Source of the DNA: Owenia fusiformis
Lineage: Eukaryota > Annelida > Polychaeta > Sabellida > Oweniidae
Direction: 5' to 3'
Assembly (NCBI GenBank): GCA_903813345.2
Contig: CAIIXF020000012.1
Span: 9,752,432 to 9,816,431, forward strand
Length of the DNA stretch: 64,000 bases
Made by a program: the position numbers and the translations under genes. This document shows, in pieces, positions 23,434 to 35,774 of the stretch; position 1 is the stretch's first letter; each line of letters opens with the position of its first letter. The notes under the pieces were generated by a model, which saw nothing but the letters and a program-made list of their open reading frames with translations, had not been told where the DNA came from and did not search any database.

Positions 23434-25548
23434 TAATTTCCGCAAAAGTATGTCGATCGGCCAGTATAATCACAAAGTTAGCACTGAATTGAAACTGGGG
23501 ACAACTCAATGTCCAAGAAAGTCTAGGGATCTTGCCTGTGCTCTCCTACGATATAATCCATTTAACCTTGTTAAAATTACGATTAAAGGCGTATTAACGC
23601 AGACAGGCCACATAAAATATTCCAAAATTATGAAGCAACACTTCTCGAGACAAACTTTATGTTCTGAAAGATGTCGCCAGCAGTCACCGACTTAATCACC
23701 ATTAAAACCTCGAGCAAACAGAAAATCCAATTTACCGTACAAAACTTTCAATAGCCCGTGAGCTTAAACATTCAGTTGAGTACACTTTATTTATGTACAC
23801 CATTTATTCGACACGTAAAACGTGTATTCGGTGCTATACAGGTACACCTAAATATTGCTCTGATACTAGTAGTAACGGAACTGTACAAAGTTGGAGTTGT
23901 TTGTCACGGCGCTACCATTGGTGAGTGTGGAGCTATGGTGTCAGGAAAAGAATTAGGAATCAACGTTAGGAAGATGGTTGAGGTGAACTAGATGCTGCAC
24001 ATAAGGTAATGGTGGCTGTAAGAGGTTGACGATGTAATCACGTCGGAGCTCGCAATACAGTCCGATATCACTTTTGTGAGTCAATCAAATCTAAAAATAA
24101 GCAGTCAAATGACCACAGTGCAATATATTATATGCACATGGACTATTTTATTCATACTTTAGATACAACTCGTTTATATGTATATATCAATATTAGTTTT
24201 GTGTACAGTAAACATGTGGTCCCTTCTTGTAATTTAGGGAGTTCTAGCATTGATAATAATTTCACGTGAAAGAGTGATTCGGACTGTAGATTTAAATACC
24301 AAGTGCATCAAGTAATCGAGTCTATAATTCATGCCAACTAATTTTTGTTACGGTCTGTCTCTATGTCTACTTTTGTGGTTTGTTTTGCACATGATCTTCT
24401 GCATTTCAAATCCATCTTTTCTTCTTTACATTTCCGAATGCATCTCTCAACTGAAAAATAGAACGTTGAGTGATATAATAAATGGCTTACTTAAAACTAA
24501 GAAAGCAAATTCACAGCGACGACACTTTAGTGTAGTATCTGTTTTAGCCAAAAACCCAAAATTTCAAAAAGGCCTTAGTTAAGCCTGTTTAAGAACCCCT
24601 ATGAAAATGGATTCTAGCAATACTCTCCCACGTAAATCTACTTATTGAGACTCGATCAACTTGAGTTCTTCTGAGAAAATTAGGATTTCAGCAAGGGTGC
24701 CATTGACTTAACATGGGGATGCAATTGACTTTATGCAGAATAAAGTCAATTGCATCACCATGCCATTGACTTAACATGGACAGGAAATTGGACTTGCATT
24801 TTTTAAACTTTTGTTGGCTCTAATCAACATGAGCGCTTTCGTTCGTTCAGTACATGGACTTTCATGTTCTCCCGGGTATCAAACATCGCAGGGCTACTAG
24901 ATCAGAATATCTAGGACGGGATTTGGGGGAGGAAAGAGTTCTATAGCCCTGTGTTCGGAGGTTGTATGAAGGTGTGAATTAACCCGATATCGTGTCGCGT
25001 CCTTCTCCGCAGAATATACCTATTTAAACCATTAAGCTGGAACAGCCAGCTTTACGATCAAAAGGTTGTTGAATTGTGGAATTAGATAAATGTGTGTTTA
25101 AACACGGACTTTAAGAAAATTTCTTCAGGTCCGTGGTTTAAAGCAAATGTCAAATTGACATTTTGCTATACCTTGCCATGCTATTTTAGGTTCAAAATGA
25201 AGTATGATGACACGGAGGTATAACCCATCTTTTCAGGAAAATATCCTTATATTGTCTGCTATTAGTTTTTGAGCCAGAAGTTAATATCACCTGCAGGAAC
25301 TAGTCCAAAGAAAATATTCAAAATGACTGCCTTTACTCTTTCCAAACCTTATTTCATAAGCCTTTCAACGGCATTTATTCGTATTGTTTACAATTCATAA
25401 CAATTTGCTTAAAACGACAATTTAGGTTTGCTTTTTAGAGAAAACCTAAGGAAATAAACACGTAAAAACGTAAGAATATAAAATGGTTAGATAGAGTTTC
25501 AAACATGTGGTTTTCAAAAATCTTCCTTATGAGGTTTAACCTCCATTC
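23434..25548. other. Intergenic downstream of the serpin; one perfect hairpin
   Basis: No gene is recognised. The hairpin 24718-24756 has perfect 17-bp arms (gatgcaattgactttat) and the loop gcaga. It lies between two direct copies of ccattgacttaacatgg (24700-24716 and 24763-24779). I searched this stretch on the minus strand for further serpin reactive-loop or tail exons and saw none. Confidence 0.55.
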
Positions 25549-27682
25549 CTAATTTCTCGATCGAACGATTGAAGTCAGTCGATACTTACAAGTGTCTGTC
25601 TTCTTTCTCTCTTGCCTAGTGGCCGTCTCCACATTTTCTCCATCAACAATAATCTTACTGATACATTTCTTGATATTCTTTTTGCATTCTTCATTACTTC
25701 TTTCTTTAGTATTAGTCGAAACGTCTGTAACTTTTTCATCAGGTCTGGATTCATGTGTTGCTAGGTGTTTGGGAAAATTTGCGTGTTGCCTCGCAGACGA
25801 TGCTGCTGACGCTTCAGTTGATTCTGGCTTTGCATATCTACCCCAAAACAAAATGGCGCCAGTTGGTATGTCCCGGATGAAGAAGAGGAAAGGATGATCA
25901 CATGTTACTTTCACGGGCGGTGTATATCCAGATCTCGCGCCACGTAGCACCGTAGCTGCATTCGCCTCTGTACCTACAATTATAGATAAAGTTATAATTA
26001 AAATGAAATATAACATGACATCATGTAGAGCACATTTGGATGGAGGCAAAAATGGATTATTTATGGATTTTTTTGCTTATAGGTTTTGAGTCAACCATTC
26101 ACAAAATGTAACATAGCTGTACTTTACCGTGAAAAATGATTAATAATACAATCACTGGTTAGTCAAGCGAAGGTAACGGCCGTCACCTTCGCATCAAAGA
26201 TGGCGGATGGGAAGTGTCGGTTTAGATGTTTTTAAATAGTGGCGCCAGCGCATGATATATGAACAAATGATCATACCCCAGAGTTTCATGTCATATAAAT
26301 CGGATTTAGTTCAAATATCAAAAACCATTACGTCAACTATAAAGTAGTTTAATTCGGTGAAAACTAAAAATATCGAAATCGGAACTTCCCGTCCGCCATC
26401 TTTGATGCAAAGGTAACGGCCGTTACCTTTGCTTGATACTGACCAGTGACAATGCAGTACAGCTGATGCAATATCATGATTAAATTTTACAGTACCCCGA
26501 ACGACTACTTGAGAATCATGTTGTACATGTATCTCTGGCTTTCGTTTCTAAAGATCTTCAACCTAAAGTGGCTGTCCGGGCTACTAAAGAGAGTTGCTTA
26601 CCTTCTTCGTTTACTTCTATAAGTGCTTCATGTATGACCTCGTTGATTGTCAGCCTATCATAATCAGTCATCTTAGTAAAATCCGCATCAGTAAATACGT
26701 GATCCATGCCAAGTCTTTTCAAATTATCGTTCAACTTGTACCTCTTGTTTATGTTGAATTTTGGTATGCTCACGGTTACATTTGTATTATGATACAAATA
26801 TCCCAATTCGCTTTTTAGGGTAGCCAGGGTAAGTTTATGGTCAAGGTCTGCCAGACCGAATCGCGTGTTTGGAAGCAGAATGATCATGCTTACGGTGTCA
26901 CCGACATACGGCAACTCCACGATCTGGGCATTGAGAATAGATGGCGGGCTGTTGGTGTAAGGAAAATATGATTCTGTTACCATCATGTCGACTTCTGTAG
27001 AGGTATCTTTGTTGGCAAAGAACTTTGCTTTGTGTGTCTTGTCTTCGGGGAATTTGTACTTCCACGCGCCTTTGAAATAAATTGCGTTCACTAGAATTAT
27101 CATCGTCGTAGTGTCTATATTGTCTGGCTGAATTACATTCTTCAGTTTGTTGTTGGTAATAGTAGCTATCCATTCGTTAATTATTCGACGAGATTGCTCA
27201 GTATCCTTAAAATCGAGCGGATAGATGGAAGCACTTGCCCCATAGTACCGTTGAACATCAGCTATGAATCTAGGAAGGATGTTCAATGTCATAGCTGGGA
27301 AGATACGATTTACTGTGTTTAGGACAACTGCCCCGTGTCCGTTGATTGAATCGTCAATGCATCTCCGATATGATTGGACACAGTTTCTGGTCGCCAAGGG
27401 GATGTGGAAAACGTTCGCGATAGAATCGGAAGTTTCACCGGAAGACCCTAGAAGCACCATCAGAAAGGCGGAGGCAACATTGTAGGGGCTGAATAAAATG
27501 TTTTCATCATCATTCTTCGTACTCAGATCTCTGTGTAAGTCAAGGGCGAATTGGTTTAATGCATCAACCAATTCTTGGTTACAGTCACTCTGTACCTTGG
27601 TCAGTGCATTGGCACTCGTCAACACAAACAGTGGTACCAATAACCCTTTCAATATTGTGAGTTTCATGTCGAAGCTCCTCAT
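25549..27682 (-). CDS. Secreted serpin, two visible exons, C-terminally extended
   Basis: Serpins inhibit serine proteases by reactive-loop cleavage and insertion. Exon A runs 27682-26602. It starts with a Met and signal peptide (MKLTILKGLLVPLFVLTSA region) and contains the NAIYFKGAWKYKF motif. It ends within EVNEEG at a GTAAGC donor. The acceptor at 25975-25974 opens exon B at 25973, restoring EEGTEANAAT, a classical inhibitory hinge, then VLRGARSGYTPP and the signature DHPFLFFIRD...ILFWGRY. P1 is probably Ser or the preceding Arg, by spacing. The core to GRY is about 407 aa, normal for the family. The frame continues 94 residues past GRY to a stop at 25549; a strong GTAAGT donor at 25589 suggests a further unseen exon. 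The 628-bp intron contains a MITE. The gene stands alone; no promoter was firmly identified. Confidence 0.92.
26153..26448. mobile_element. MITE in serpin intron, CACTGG ends, 5-bp TSD (ACAAT)
   Basis: CACTGGTTAGTCAAGC at the left pairs with the complement of GCTTGATACTGACCAGTG at the right. Inverted blocks around aaggtaacggccgt and catcaaagatggcgga extend the arms to about 70 bp. The exact duplication ACAAT lies at 26148-26152 and 26449-26453. Confidence 0.92.
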
Positions 27683-28552
27683 CTTTCAACATTTGATGCG
27701 CCCCTTTGCATTTTGTTTTAAACATATGTGTCCAACTCCTATGTATGGTTATTTCGGTGTAAAAATCAGAATACAGAATAGAGGATGATGTCCCAGCAGG
27801 TTAATCTCATCTATGGAATATATCTGAGCATATATATTGGTCTACATATATATTTCACTAGAACGTATAAATTTTCCCGTTTAACCTCACCCACACAGTT
27901 ATAGCATTTAACTCAATAGAATAGTAGGCAATAAATATTAGACCCAGATAATGAATACCACGAGATGTGTTGTCATTAGTTTTATCATATATGTATTCAA
28001 TCAATGTCCATTCAAAGCATATGTAAGGTCGACATTCATACATGACTCTGTATTGTATTTTTATTTTCAATAACATTTGTATAAACGATCCTGACATTTC
28101 CGTAGGTTTACCAAATACGATCTACATTATTAAACACGTGTAAGAGCCTCGTATTTTCTGGTCCCTGCTTGTTCAGAACCACTACAGATTTAATTGCAAT
28201 GACACAAGTTTGTCCGTCTGTCTGCTTGTCTGTCAACACATTGATGGTTCATTTAAAATCCTCCAAAATAATTGGAATGGTTTCACTTTAAAAATGTGTA
28301 TGAAAAAATCTCTCAATTCTCCAGTAAATGGTGTCTCAAAAGCTTGCCTCGTTTCAAAATGGCGACAATTTTTATTGCCGACAAATCAGCTTTTCAGGTT
28401 TTCGTTGTCATAACTCATCAACGTATTCCACTTATTTTCTTGAAATTATACAGGTACATGTATCTTATTCTATAGATTCGTAATAATAATGTGTACACAT
28501 TTTGGTAAAATATGTTGCAAATATTTAAAATGGCCGCCACTTTAAAATGATT
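27683..28552. other. Serpin upstream region and intergenic DNA
   Basis: On the minus strand a TATA-like tatatat lies near 27832-27840, about 150 bp upstream of the serpin start; this is weak evidence for a promoter. From about 28190 the sequence is repeat-like, with gtccgtctgtctgcttgtct and aaaatggcgac. Confidence 0.4.
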
Positions 28553-29678
28553 TAAAGGGTTCCGATTAGCATCAAGGAGGATTGGCTCCCAGAGTGCACC
28601 ACCGATATTCAGTCCCATATATGGGTATGTCGTAATACAAAATTCGAATTCAAACAGCCGCCATTTTGTTCACTTCAACATTTAAATCGTGAATTTTGGT
28701 CTTATTTCCAAACGAAAAATTCCAAAACTCACAAGAAACGATCGAGATATTGGTTCGAATCTTTTGAACTGTTTATTTTGAATTTATAGTCGGTTTTAAT
28801 TTCAGAAAATAACGACATTTCGACGTTTTCATCGTTGGAAAATATCGAGTTTTGATCCTCACGGGTAGTATCTAAAGCCCCGCTATGATTTAGAAGTCGC
28901 GAGCAAATACCCGCTGAAATCGCGAGCAATTAAAAGAAAAGAAGGGTTATCTTTTGTTTACTTAAATTGTATGTTGTAAAAAGCGTTTTCATTTAATTTT
29001 ACTCAATTATTACATGGTATTGATACTAAAAAGCAACTTCTGCAAAAAAGGATCACGAGCTGATGTTCTGAGTTTTGTTATTCGATAATTGGAGAGAGAA
29101 TGTATCATCTTGAATCTTTATCTATATATTTCTATATTTTATAGCTGAAGAAGGTCATTGCCCTTCAGTTGAAATGGTCATAGTAATATGAAATGAAGGA
29201 ATTGTGAGTTTCACTTCCTAAAGTTTCACAAAAAATTATATATTTCAATTTTAGCATATCCCTTGAGGCCCCGCTTCTACAATGAGCAATAAACTAAAGA
29301 TCCCGCTGAAAACATGAGGAGGCCCCGCTGAAAACATGAGGAGGTCCCGCTGAAATCAGGAGCAAGTAGCTCTCTAAAGTGTAGTGAAGACCGATTTGAC
29401 TTTGCAAATCTGCCACGACTGTAGCCAACGTCATAAATATATTAATTATTGATACTCTACAGAGCACATATATATCATATATCATTGTCATTGTTATTAT
29501 CGGTTCGAGCAACCCCCCCCCCCCTTACCAAAAGCTGGCTACGAGCATGATTCCAATAAAACCATTTCACTTAATGTATTTCGACCTGATTCCATCGAGA
29601 AATTTACCAAGAGAAGATTTAAATCCATTCCACGACTTTTGACAAGTTTCAAATAACTCGTTCTATGCAATATATATT

Positions 29679-30248
29679 TTTATCCCATACTTGGACGTGT
29701 TACAGGTACATAAAGCCGGTTTGTAAAAACTTATATTTTCATCAGCGGGCAGATATAGCTTTACGTCCCGCTCCGAGCGGGCAGATATAGTATATCTGCC
29801 CGCTACGTCACAATCGCTACTCGCATATTTGTTCATAATTTGTAACGTTCGCGTAATGACTGTAAACGACAATGGAGAAAACACAGACAATCGGGATCTG
29901 TTTGATGGTTTAAAAAAGAGAAGGAGCATCAACTTAATCAATCAGAAATTTGGGAAAATAAATGTGGGAATATTTGAGAGAACAGGAAAATCCGCCCACG
30001 GGCCAAGAAAACAAAACTTGACATGAATATTCTAAAATATTTCCACGATTGAACAATGTTAACCAGATGACCAATATTGGTATGGGATAAACATATTATC
30101 CTATAGTCGGTTCAGGATATTGGGATTATCCCTTGGCCAATATAATATATTTTCCCTCGGGACCTGCGGCCCTCGGGCAAATATATTATATTAGCCTCGG
30201 GATAATCCCAATATCCTGAACCTCATATAGGATAATCTCTATATATTT
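29679..30248 (+). mobile_element. Non-autonomous two-hairpin element, copy 2
   Basis: It matches the reverse complement of 11588-12153 over its whole length. Hairpin 1 lies at about 29745-29805 (cgggcagatata arms). Hairpin 2 lies at about 30090-30245 (taatcccaatatcctgaacc arms). TTTATCCCATAC at 29679 is inverted at about 30080-30092, possibly the original terminal repeat. The middle part includes a 65-codon frame of unknown meaning. Confidence 0.85.
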
Positions 30249-30453
30249 CACTGAAGTTACATTATACTGTAGTTCAGTATATTACTACTTAGAGGATTCA
30301 GCACCAATGGCGCACACGTTTGAAAAGGCAATTTATGGATCAACTGCTAGATGTAAGTAACAAAGGAGTACATCATCCGATTATGAGTCCGAAATAATAA
30401 TAATCAAATAATTTCATCATTAACAATTAATCGTAGGTTATGTTAAACGCACG

Positions 30454-31172
30454 TGTTACGCGGAAAACATGATGCAAATATGTGTCATATTCTGCAATAA
30501 ATATGGCATATTCACTTGCGGTGTATGACAGATTCAGCTGCAGTATATTGCATACCCACTAAGCAATGAGAACACGATACGGAAGTTCGCAATTGTCAAT
30601 TGCATTGATTGAACAAACGGGTAATCATTGTGTCATTTTCACCTGCGGTATATGACATATTCGGCAAGTGAGTATGACATATTCTGCAGGTGACTATCAG
30701 GTATTCACTGAAATCAATGTATCGCATATTCACGGCGGAATATCGCATACTCACCTGCGGAATATGCCATAAACTGCAGGTGAGTATGGCATATACTGTA
30801 TACCCGTATCACAAATACCAGGCAACCATAAATGTATGCCATACTCCGCATAACATCGTATGTGTTACGCGGAATATGGCATATATTCATGGTTGCGTGG
30901 TATTTGTGATACAGGTGTATATGCCATATTCAGCTGTGGTATATGGCGTATTCCGCAGGTGAGTATGGCATATTCCGTATTGAATATGTGATACATTGAT
31001 TTCAGTAAATACCCCATGCTCGCAGAATATGTCATACTCACTTGCAGAATATGCCTTACACTGCAGGTGAGTATGCCATATACCGCAGGTGAATCTGTCA
31101 TACTCCACAAGTGAATATGCCATATTCATTGTGGAATATGACATATATTTGTATCGTGTTTACCGCGTAACA
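30454..31172. repeat. Imperfect palindrome built of CATATTC-rich repeats
   Basis: The outer arms are tgttacgcgg and ccgcgtaaca. Internal inverted pairs include gtatcacaaatacc/ggtatttgtgatac and gaaatcaatgtatc/gatacattgatttc. Between them, many short direct and inverted copies of gcaggtgagtatggcatatt occur. The arms are unequal because about 85 bp is extra on the left. Confidence 0.8.
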
Positions 31173-32290
31173 ATATGTCCAGGAAAATGGCTTATGCAGG
31201 ACATACGATTTATATGTCCCGGATCCACGTTTTAGCGGGACATACGAAAAATATTTGCCCGGATATGGAATATATTCCCGGTTGATATGTCCCTGCAAAT
31301 TATCAGGTATGGAATACAAATCATCATTATTTTAATAAATATTTAAAAACAAAAATATGAATGTTATTGTTAAATTATAAAAGTAGAACCTGAATTATCA
31401 TAGAGACTCTGTGGTTCTCCTTTCTCTCTAAATTTCATCTTCTTGCAACTTGGGGTGTCTTTGTTTAATACAAGACTCATTACCCTGAACCTCAGGCTTC
31501 AATTAATTTCATTCTTGAAATGATATCCACCTTCCTCCTATACATTTTGATATGGATGCAACTCTATAAAATGTTTGACGAAATCTCTGGTGGCTTGAAG
31601 TTGGAATGGAAACATTAGAAACCTGGCCCTAGAATGAAACAGTATATATACAGTAATTATTAGAAGTACTTAACTTGGTCTTTCGCGTACGTTTATTTGA
31701 AGAACATCAATATTTTATGTAATAGTAATGAGCTTTCCTCTTGATCGAAGCGGGTACTCGTGATATCTGCTCCTGTTTTCAGCGGGACCTCCTCATGTTT
31801 TCAGCGGGGCTTCCTCATAATTTCAGCGGGGCCACTGGCAAACCTTCAATGATGTATTTCACCCCCCACAGTGGATGTTTTTGAAAACTAACTTATCAAT
31901 ACATACAATGTTGGTCCAATATTCATAATGAGGTATGTATATCGTAGTTCTTGTCTCTATTTTAACCATAAAAGTAATATGTTAACAGTAAATTATGCAA
32001 ACGTGCATATTGACGCCCGTTTCTTCCATGCCAGTAAAAATAGTTATCTTTCATGCCATTGTTTGTGAAGATATACCTGTTCTGAAAGTATACCTAAAGT
32101 ATCAAAGAACAGTAATGCGTATTCTTACCTTTTTGGTCCATATTTCCAGATGAATTAAATAAAAAGGACTTTGCTCGTGATTACAGCGGGAACTTGCTCG
32201 CGATCTCTCAATTATAACGGGGCTTTGGATACAACCCGTGGATCCTGGGAGCCAATCCTCCTTGGATTAGCATCCCGTATAAAAACAATA

Positions 32291-33188
32291 TGGCGGCTCC
32301 AGGCGAATCAACTGGATCAGTCCATTTTTAAGAAATAAGGGGAGTTCTGTAAAATCCAGTTTATTGAAATTGTCTTTGAGATAATGTAATCCGTTTATAA
32401 TGATTTTGAAAACGTTATCCAAAGAGTGATTGCGTTCAAATAATACATGTACAACAGCCAATATAAATTCTTGTATTAGAAACCGGTTTGTCTTGCTTTG
32501 TCTCATTTGTAGGATATTGCATATGCCAAGCTGTGTGCTATTACGTTACGGGGAAATTTAGATGCCAATTTTTCCTTATTATACACAAATAGAAGATCCT
32601 GAAACTTCACCCATAAATGTGGAATTGATTTGTCAAAATAAAAATCACCCTTTTATAAATGTGTGACGATCTATAATATACTTATGCTATATAACAGTTA
32701 GAGGTGTTGACACAACGACCTCGAACCTGTGAACCCTTGAGTATTATTCCGGGATCGAGCCTTTTATACTAAACGGTGAGCAACACCAGAAACGAGCGTT
32801 CGATTTGCTAAACGATATGCGTCACCCTTTAAGTGATTCGTGTATTCTCTAGAAATTGAATTATTTAAGGTGATATTTTAGAAAGAAACGCATTCTCCAT
32901 AGAGATAACCCATGCTATCCATTGGTTTCAGCATATTTTGGCCATTCAGATTTAAAGTCTGTGGATGGATTCACGCTTCATTTGAAAATTTATTTCCAGA
33001 AGACCAGATCTGATACAGTTTATAGTCAACATCTATTGATCGACACTAACTATACGCATTGACAACGAAATGTGAGGACGTATAGACGTACCAACTAAAA
33101 TCTACATTACTTGCAAACAATGGGATGAGCTGTTTTGATACCTTTAAACAATTCAGCATGTGCCAGTGAATTAAACTGCGACATACAT
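32291..33188. other. Upstream region of PGAM5-like gene
   Basis: No additional gene. An in-frame TGA at 33126-33128 closes the frame above the PGAM5-like start. No clear TATA box was recognised. Confidence 0.5.
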
Positions 33189-35774
33189 ATGGAAACAGTC
33201 ACTGATTGTTTATTAGACACTATCGGGAAGATGCAATCAACACTCGGATCAAATATACGATGGAGTGTTCCAACTATTATGAGATTTGCCTCAGCGTCTC
33301 TAGCAATCGTTACCATAGTAACGTGTATCTATATGATGACGTCAGTGCAACAAGACCTTACACCAAAAAGATCATTGGACAATTCTGAATCTATTAAATC
33401 CATAAAAACATTAATAGATCAATTGAGTTCACGAGATACACCTGAACCGTATGACACAAACTGGGACAAAAGAGATTGGAAGAACTTCCCAGAAAAAAGA
33501 GTTACCGCCATAAGAAAGCTATATCTCGTTAGACATGGCCAGTACGAGGGTCCCAATGGTCAACTCACTGAACTAGGTGAGTAGGATTTCCAATATGGAG
33601 TGCTTGGGAATATACTTACCGGTATAAAGTTTACCTTACTAGATGATTTATTGTAAGGATCTGATTTGTATTGCATCAGTATGTCTTATAGCATATCTAA
33701 AGCCTCGGTCACTTTAGTGCAGGGGGCCATTGAACGATCATCGACCAGTGTCAAAATATAGTTTGGATATTTCATCAAGACTAACACATATTTTTATTAT
33801 CTACAAAGAAACCCCCTGGATGAACATTATTAATATTTCAGCTGATATTCCTCTTCAAACGTGGTGAATCTTGAAAATGTATAAGTGGGACTCCCTTTAT
33901 AGAAGCTTTGAACTGAATTTACACTTCTTAATGCTGAAATTGACGTTTATTCATACATTTTAAGAAAATGTATGTCAAAGAAGATGTTAAGCCAAATATT
34001 GACCTGATAGCTCAGAAAAAATCAAAAAAATCGAATTTTCTCTGTACAGTCCTTGTTGCCCCTTTAACATTAGACATTTGTTGTATTTTCCTTTTTAGGG
34101 CGCGAGCAAGCAGAATACACTGGAAAACGGTTGGCACAATACCTTGGTCGAATGGGCGTTGATGGTGCTGGATTCCGGTCAATTACACACAGTAGTATGA
34201 TACGAGCAGAGGAAACAGCGCGTATAATATCGGCCAGTCTTCCAAACGTGCCTGTCTATATGGATGATATCTTGAAAGAAGGGGGCCCTGTTAAACCCGA
34301 CCCAACAGTTTCTTTCTGGTCTTTACCGGATAGGGTGAGTTATATTGATAGGGCGCCACAAAGGAAAATGTATCTATAACGAAGATACCCGAAGATGCAC
34401 CAAGGAACCAATCAATTTCCTTAAAGCATCTTCGGACATGTTCGGCTAATATTTGAAAGTCCTCTTTGTATATTAGTTGATAACTATATAAGATGATAAT
34501 GATATCAGATGCCCTATCCTATCCTACTTCATATGTGGTTTGGTGGATATTGAATTATGTATGGCAATGTGTTTTGTAATCAATCTCACGCAATAAATTA
34601 CGATCTGAAATGGCTAAGGGTATGAGCCTATGAGGCTAGCTCAGTTAACGCCAGGGGCGTTAATATCTATTTAATTTTTTCAACTTTTTATTCAGTTAGA
34701 ATAGATGTCACTTATTTGCCAGATCCATGCCAAATAATGTTTTGAGAAATGATATCACGGAAATGCCATTGCGCATGTCAAGATTTTCAATAATGCTTCC
34801 ATGACAAGAAAAATGCTAATTTCAGCAATTTTGGGAGGATGGACCAAGGATGGAAGCGGCCTACAGAAGGTATTTTCACAGGCAAGACCCAGGGATAAAT
34901 AACACAGCGGAAATTATTGTTGCCCATGGTAACATGAACAGATATTGCATTTTAAGGTAAGAAGTATTCTCATAAGGATAACGATTTTTGGGACACACCG
35001 GAGATGTCCCAAGATACTTCAACCCTAATTCGAACCCTTACCCTAAACCAAAACCCCTTATCCTTACCCTGACCTTTAACCCTAGACCCTAACCCGGATG
35101 AGCAATCGGAATATCGCTCGGCCATCTACGGTTCTCCCGTTCTGATAAATCATCATTATCCAATGCTTTTTTATCCTAATTTTTTTTGGAAAAATAAATG
35201 ATAATCTGATCCGTCACTGAAGATTTGAGATGCAGAAAAACTAAGTTCACTAGAATTGAAAAGGTGGCGTTCACGTTCAAATTTATGTCAGATAGCCTAA
35301 TAAATCGAAGTATTGTGATGTATTTCCATGAAAATAGACATCACGTGGAATGAGAGAAAATTAGAATGGAACAGTTTTTTCGAAGCCACCTACTTCAATA
35401 AGACACGAGTTTCTTTTACATTTGAATCGACGAAGGGGCAGTGAATGATACCCGCGGGGTAAGCCAGGCATGATGCAGGCAAGGCTAGGCTATACACTGC
35501 AAAAATATATATTTTTTAGTCTAAAATTTGCCTCGCCTATTGATTTTTTGCCTCATCTTATTTTTGATTTTGGCTACACCCCTGGCTACACTTAGCAAAA
35601 AAGTAAATGCCTCTTTCTTCTTGCAGGTCATTACAACTCAGGACAAATGCTTGGTTCAACTTATATTTACCCCATGCTAGTATTACCCAAGTTGTTATCA
35701 ACCCGGACAGTAGGGTCAGCGTTGGACCAATAGGTGACGCTGGACACATTCCACTCGAAAAACAAACTGGATAA
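33189..35774 (+). CDS. PGAM5: Mitochondrial PGAM5-like Ser/Thr phosphatase, four exons, complete
   Basis: PGAM5 is a histidine-phosphatase-superfamily protein of mitochondria that acts as a Ser/Thr phosphatase. Exons are 33189-33576, 34099-34334, 34826-34956 and 35627-35774, all with GT-AG borders and matching phases (1, 0, 2). The product is 300 aa from the Met at 33189; Mets at 33231 and 33279 have better start contexts, and the human protein is about 289 aa. An N-terminal hydrophobic segment (FASASLAIVTIVTCIYMM) fits the membrane anchor. YDTNWDKRDW matches the WDPNWD multimerisation motif of the family. The catalytic set is present: LVRHGQY, HSSMIRAEET, ILKEGGPV and IIVAHGNMNRY. The last exon (SITQVVINPDSRV...IPLEKQTG) matches the PGAM5 C-terminus. 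A partial tandem duplicate follows at 39 kb. Confidence 0.95.
35026..35095. repeat. Degenerate CCCTAA-like repeat in PGAM5 intron 3
   Basis: Irregular ccctaa, cccttaccct and ccctgac units, also present in the duplicate at about 40437-40507. They are interstitial, too degenerate to be a telomere, and were copied with the locus. Confidence 0.7.

Larger units (their letters stand above)
28553..32290. mobile_element. Composite inverted-repeat element with 21-bp iterons
   Basis: Outer inverted ends share caaggaggattggctcccag (about 28572-28591 and 32242-32261). Inward, both arms carry inverted blocks ending in aaagccccg and repeated cccgctgaaaacatgagg or cccgctgaaatcgcgagcaa iterons (about 28878-28930 and 29265-29370; mirrored at about 31765-31840 and 32165-32220). 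The left arm has about 260 bp of extra sequence (28592-28853). Nested inside are the two-hairpin element and the CATATTC palindrome. A possible first exon (ATG at 30307, donor GTAAGT at 30353) encodes MAHTFEKAIYGSTAR. No transposase is recognised and the target duplication is unresolved. Confidence 0.65.

Noticed and set aside
34131-34379. Single-exon 82-aa ORF
   Set aside because: It is PGAM5 exon 2 read through its donor into the intron.
35026-35095. Telomere repeat
   Set aside because: CCCTAA-like units are irregular, short and intronic, and were duplicated with PGAM5.
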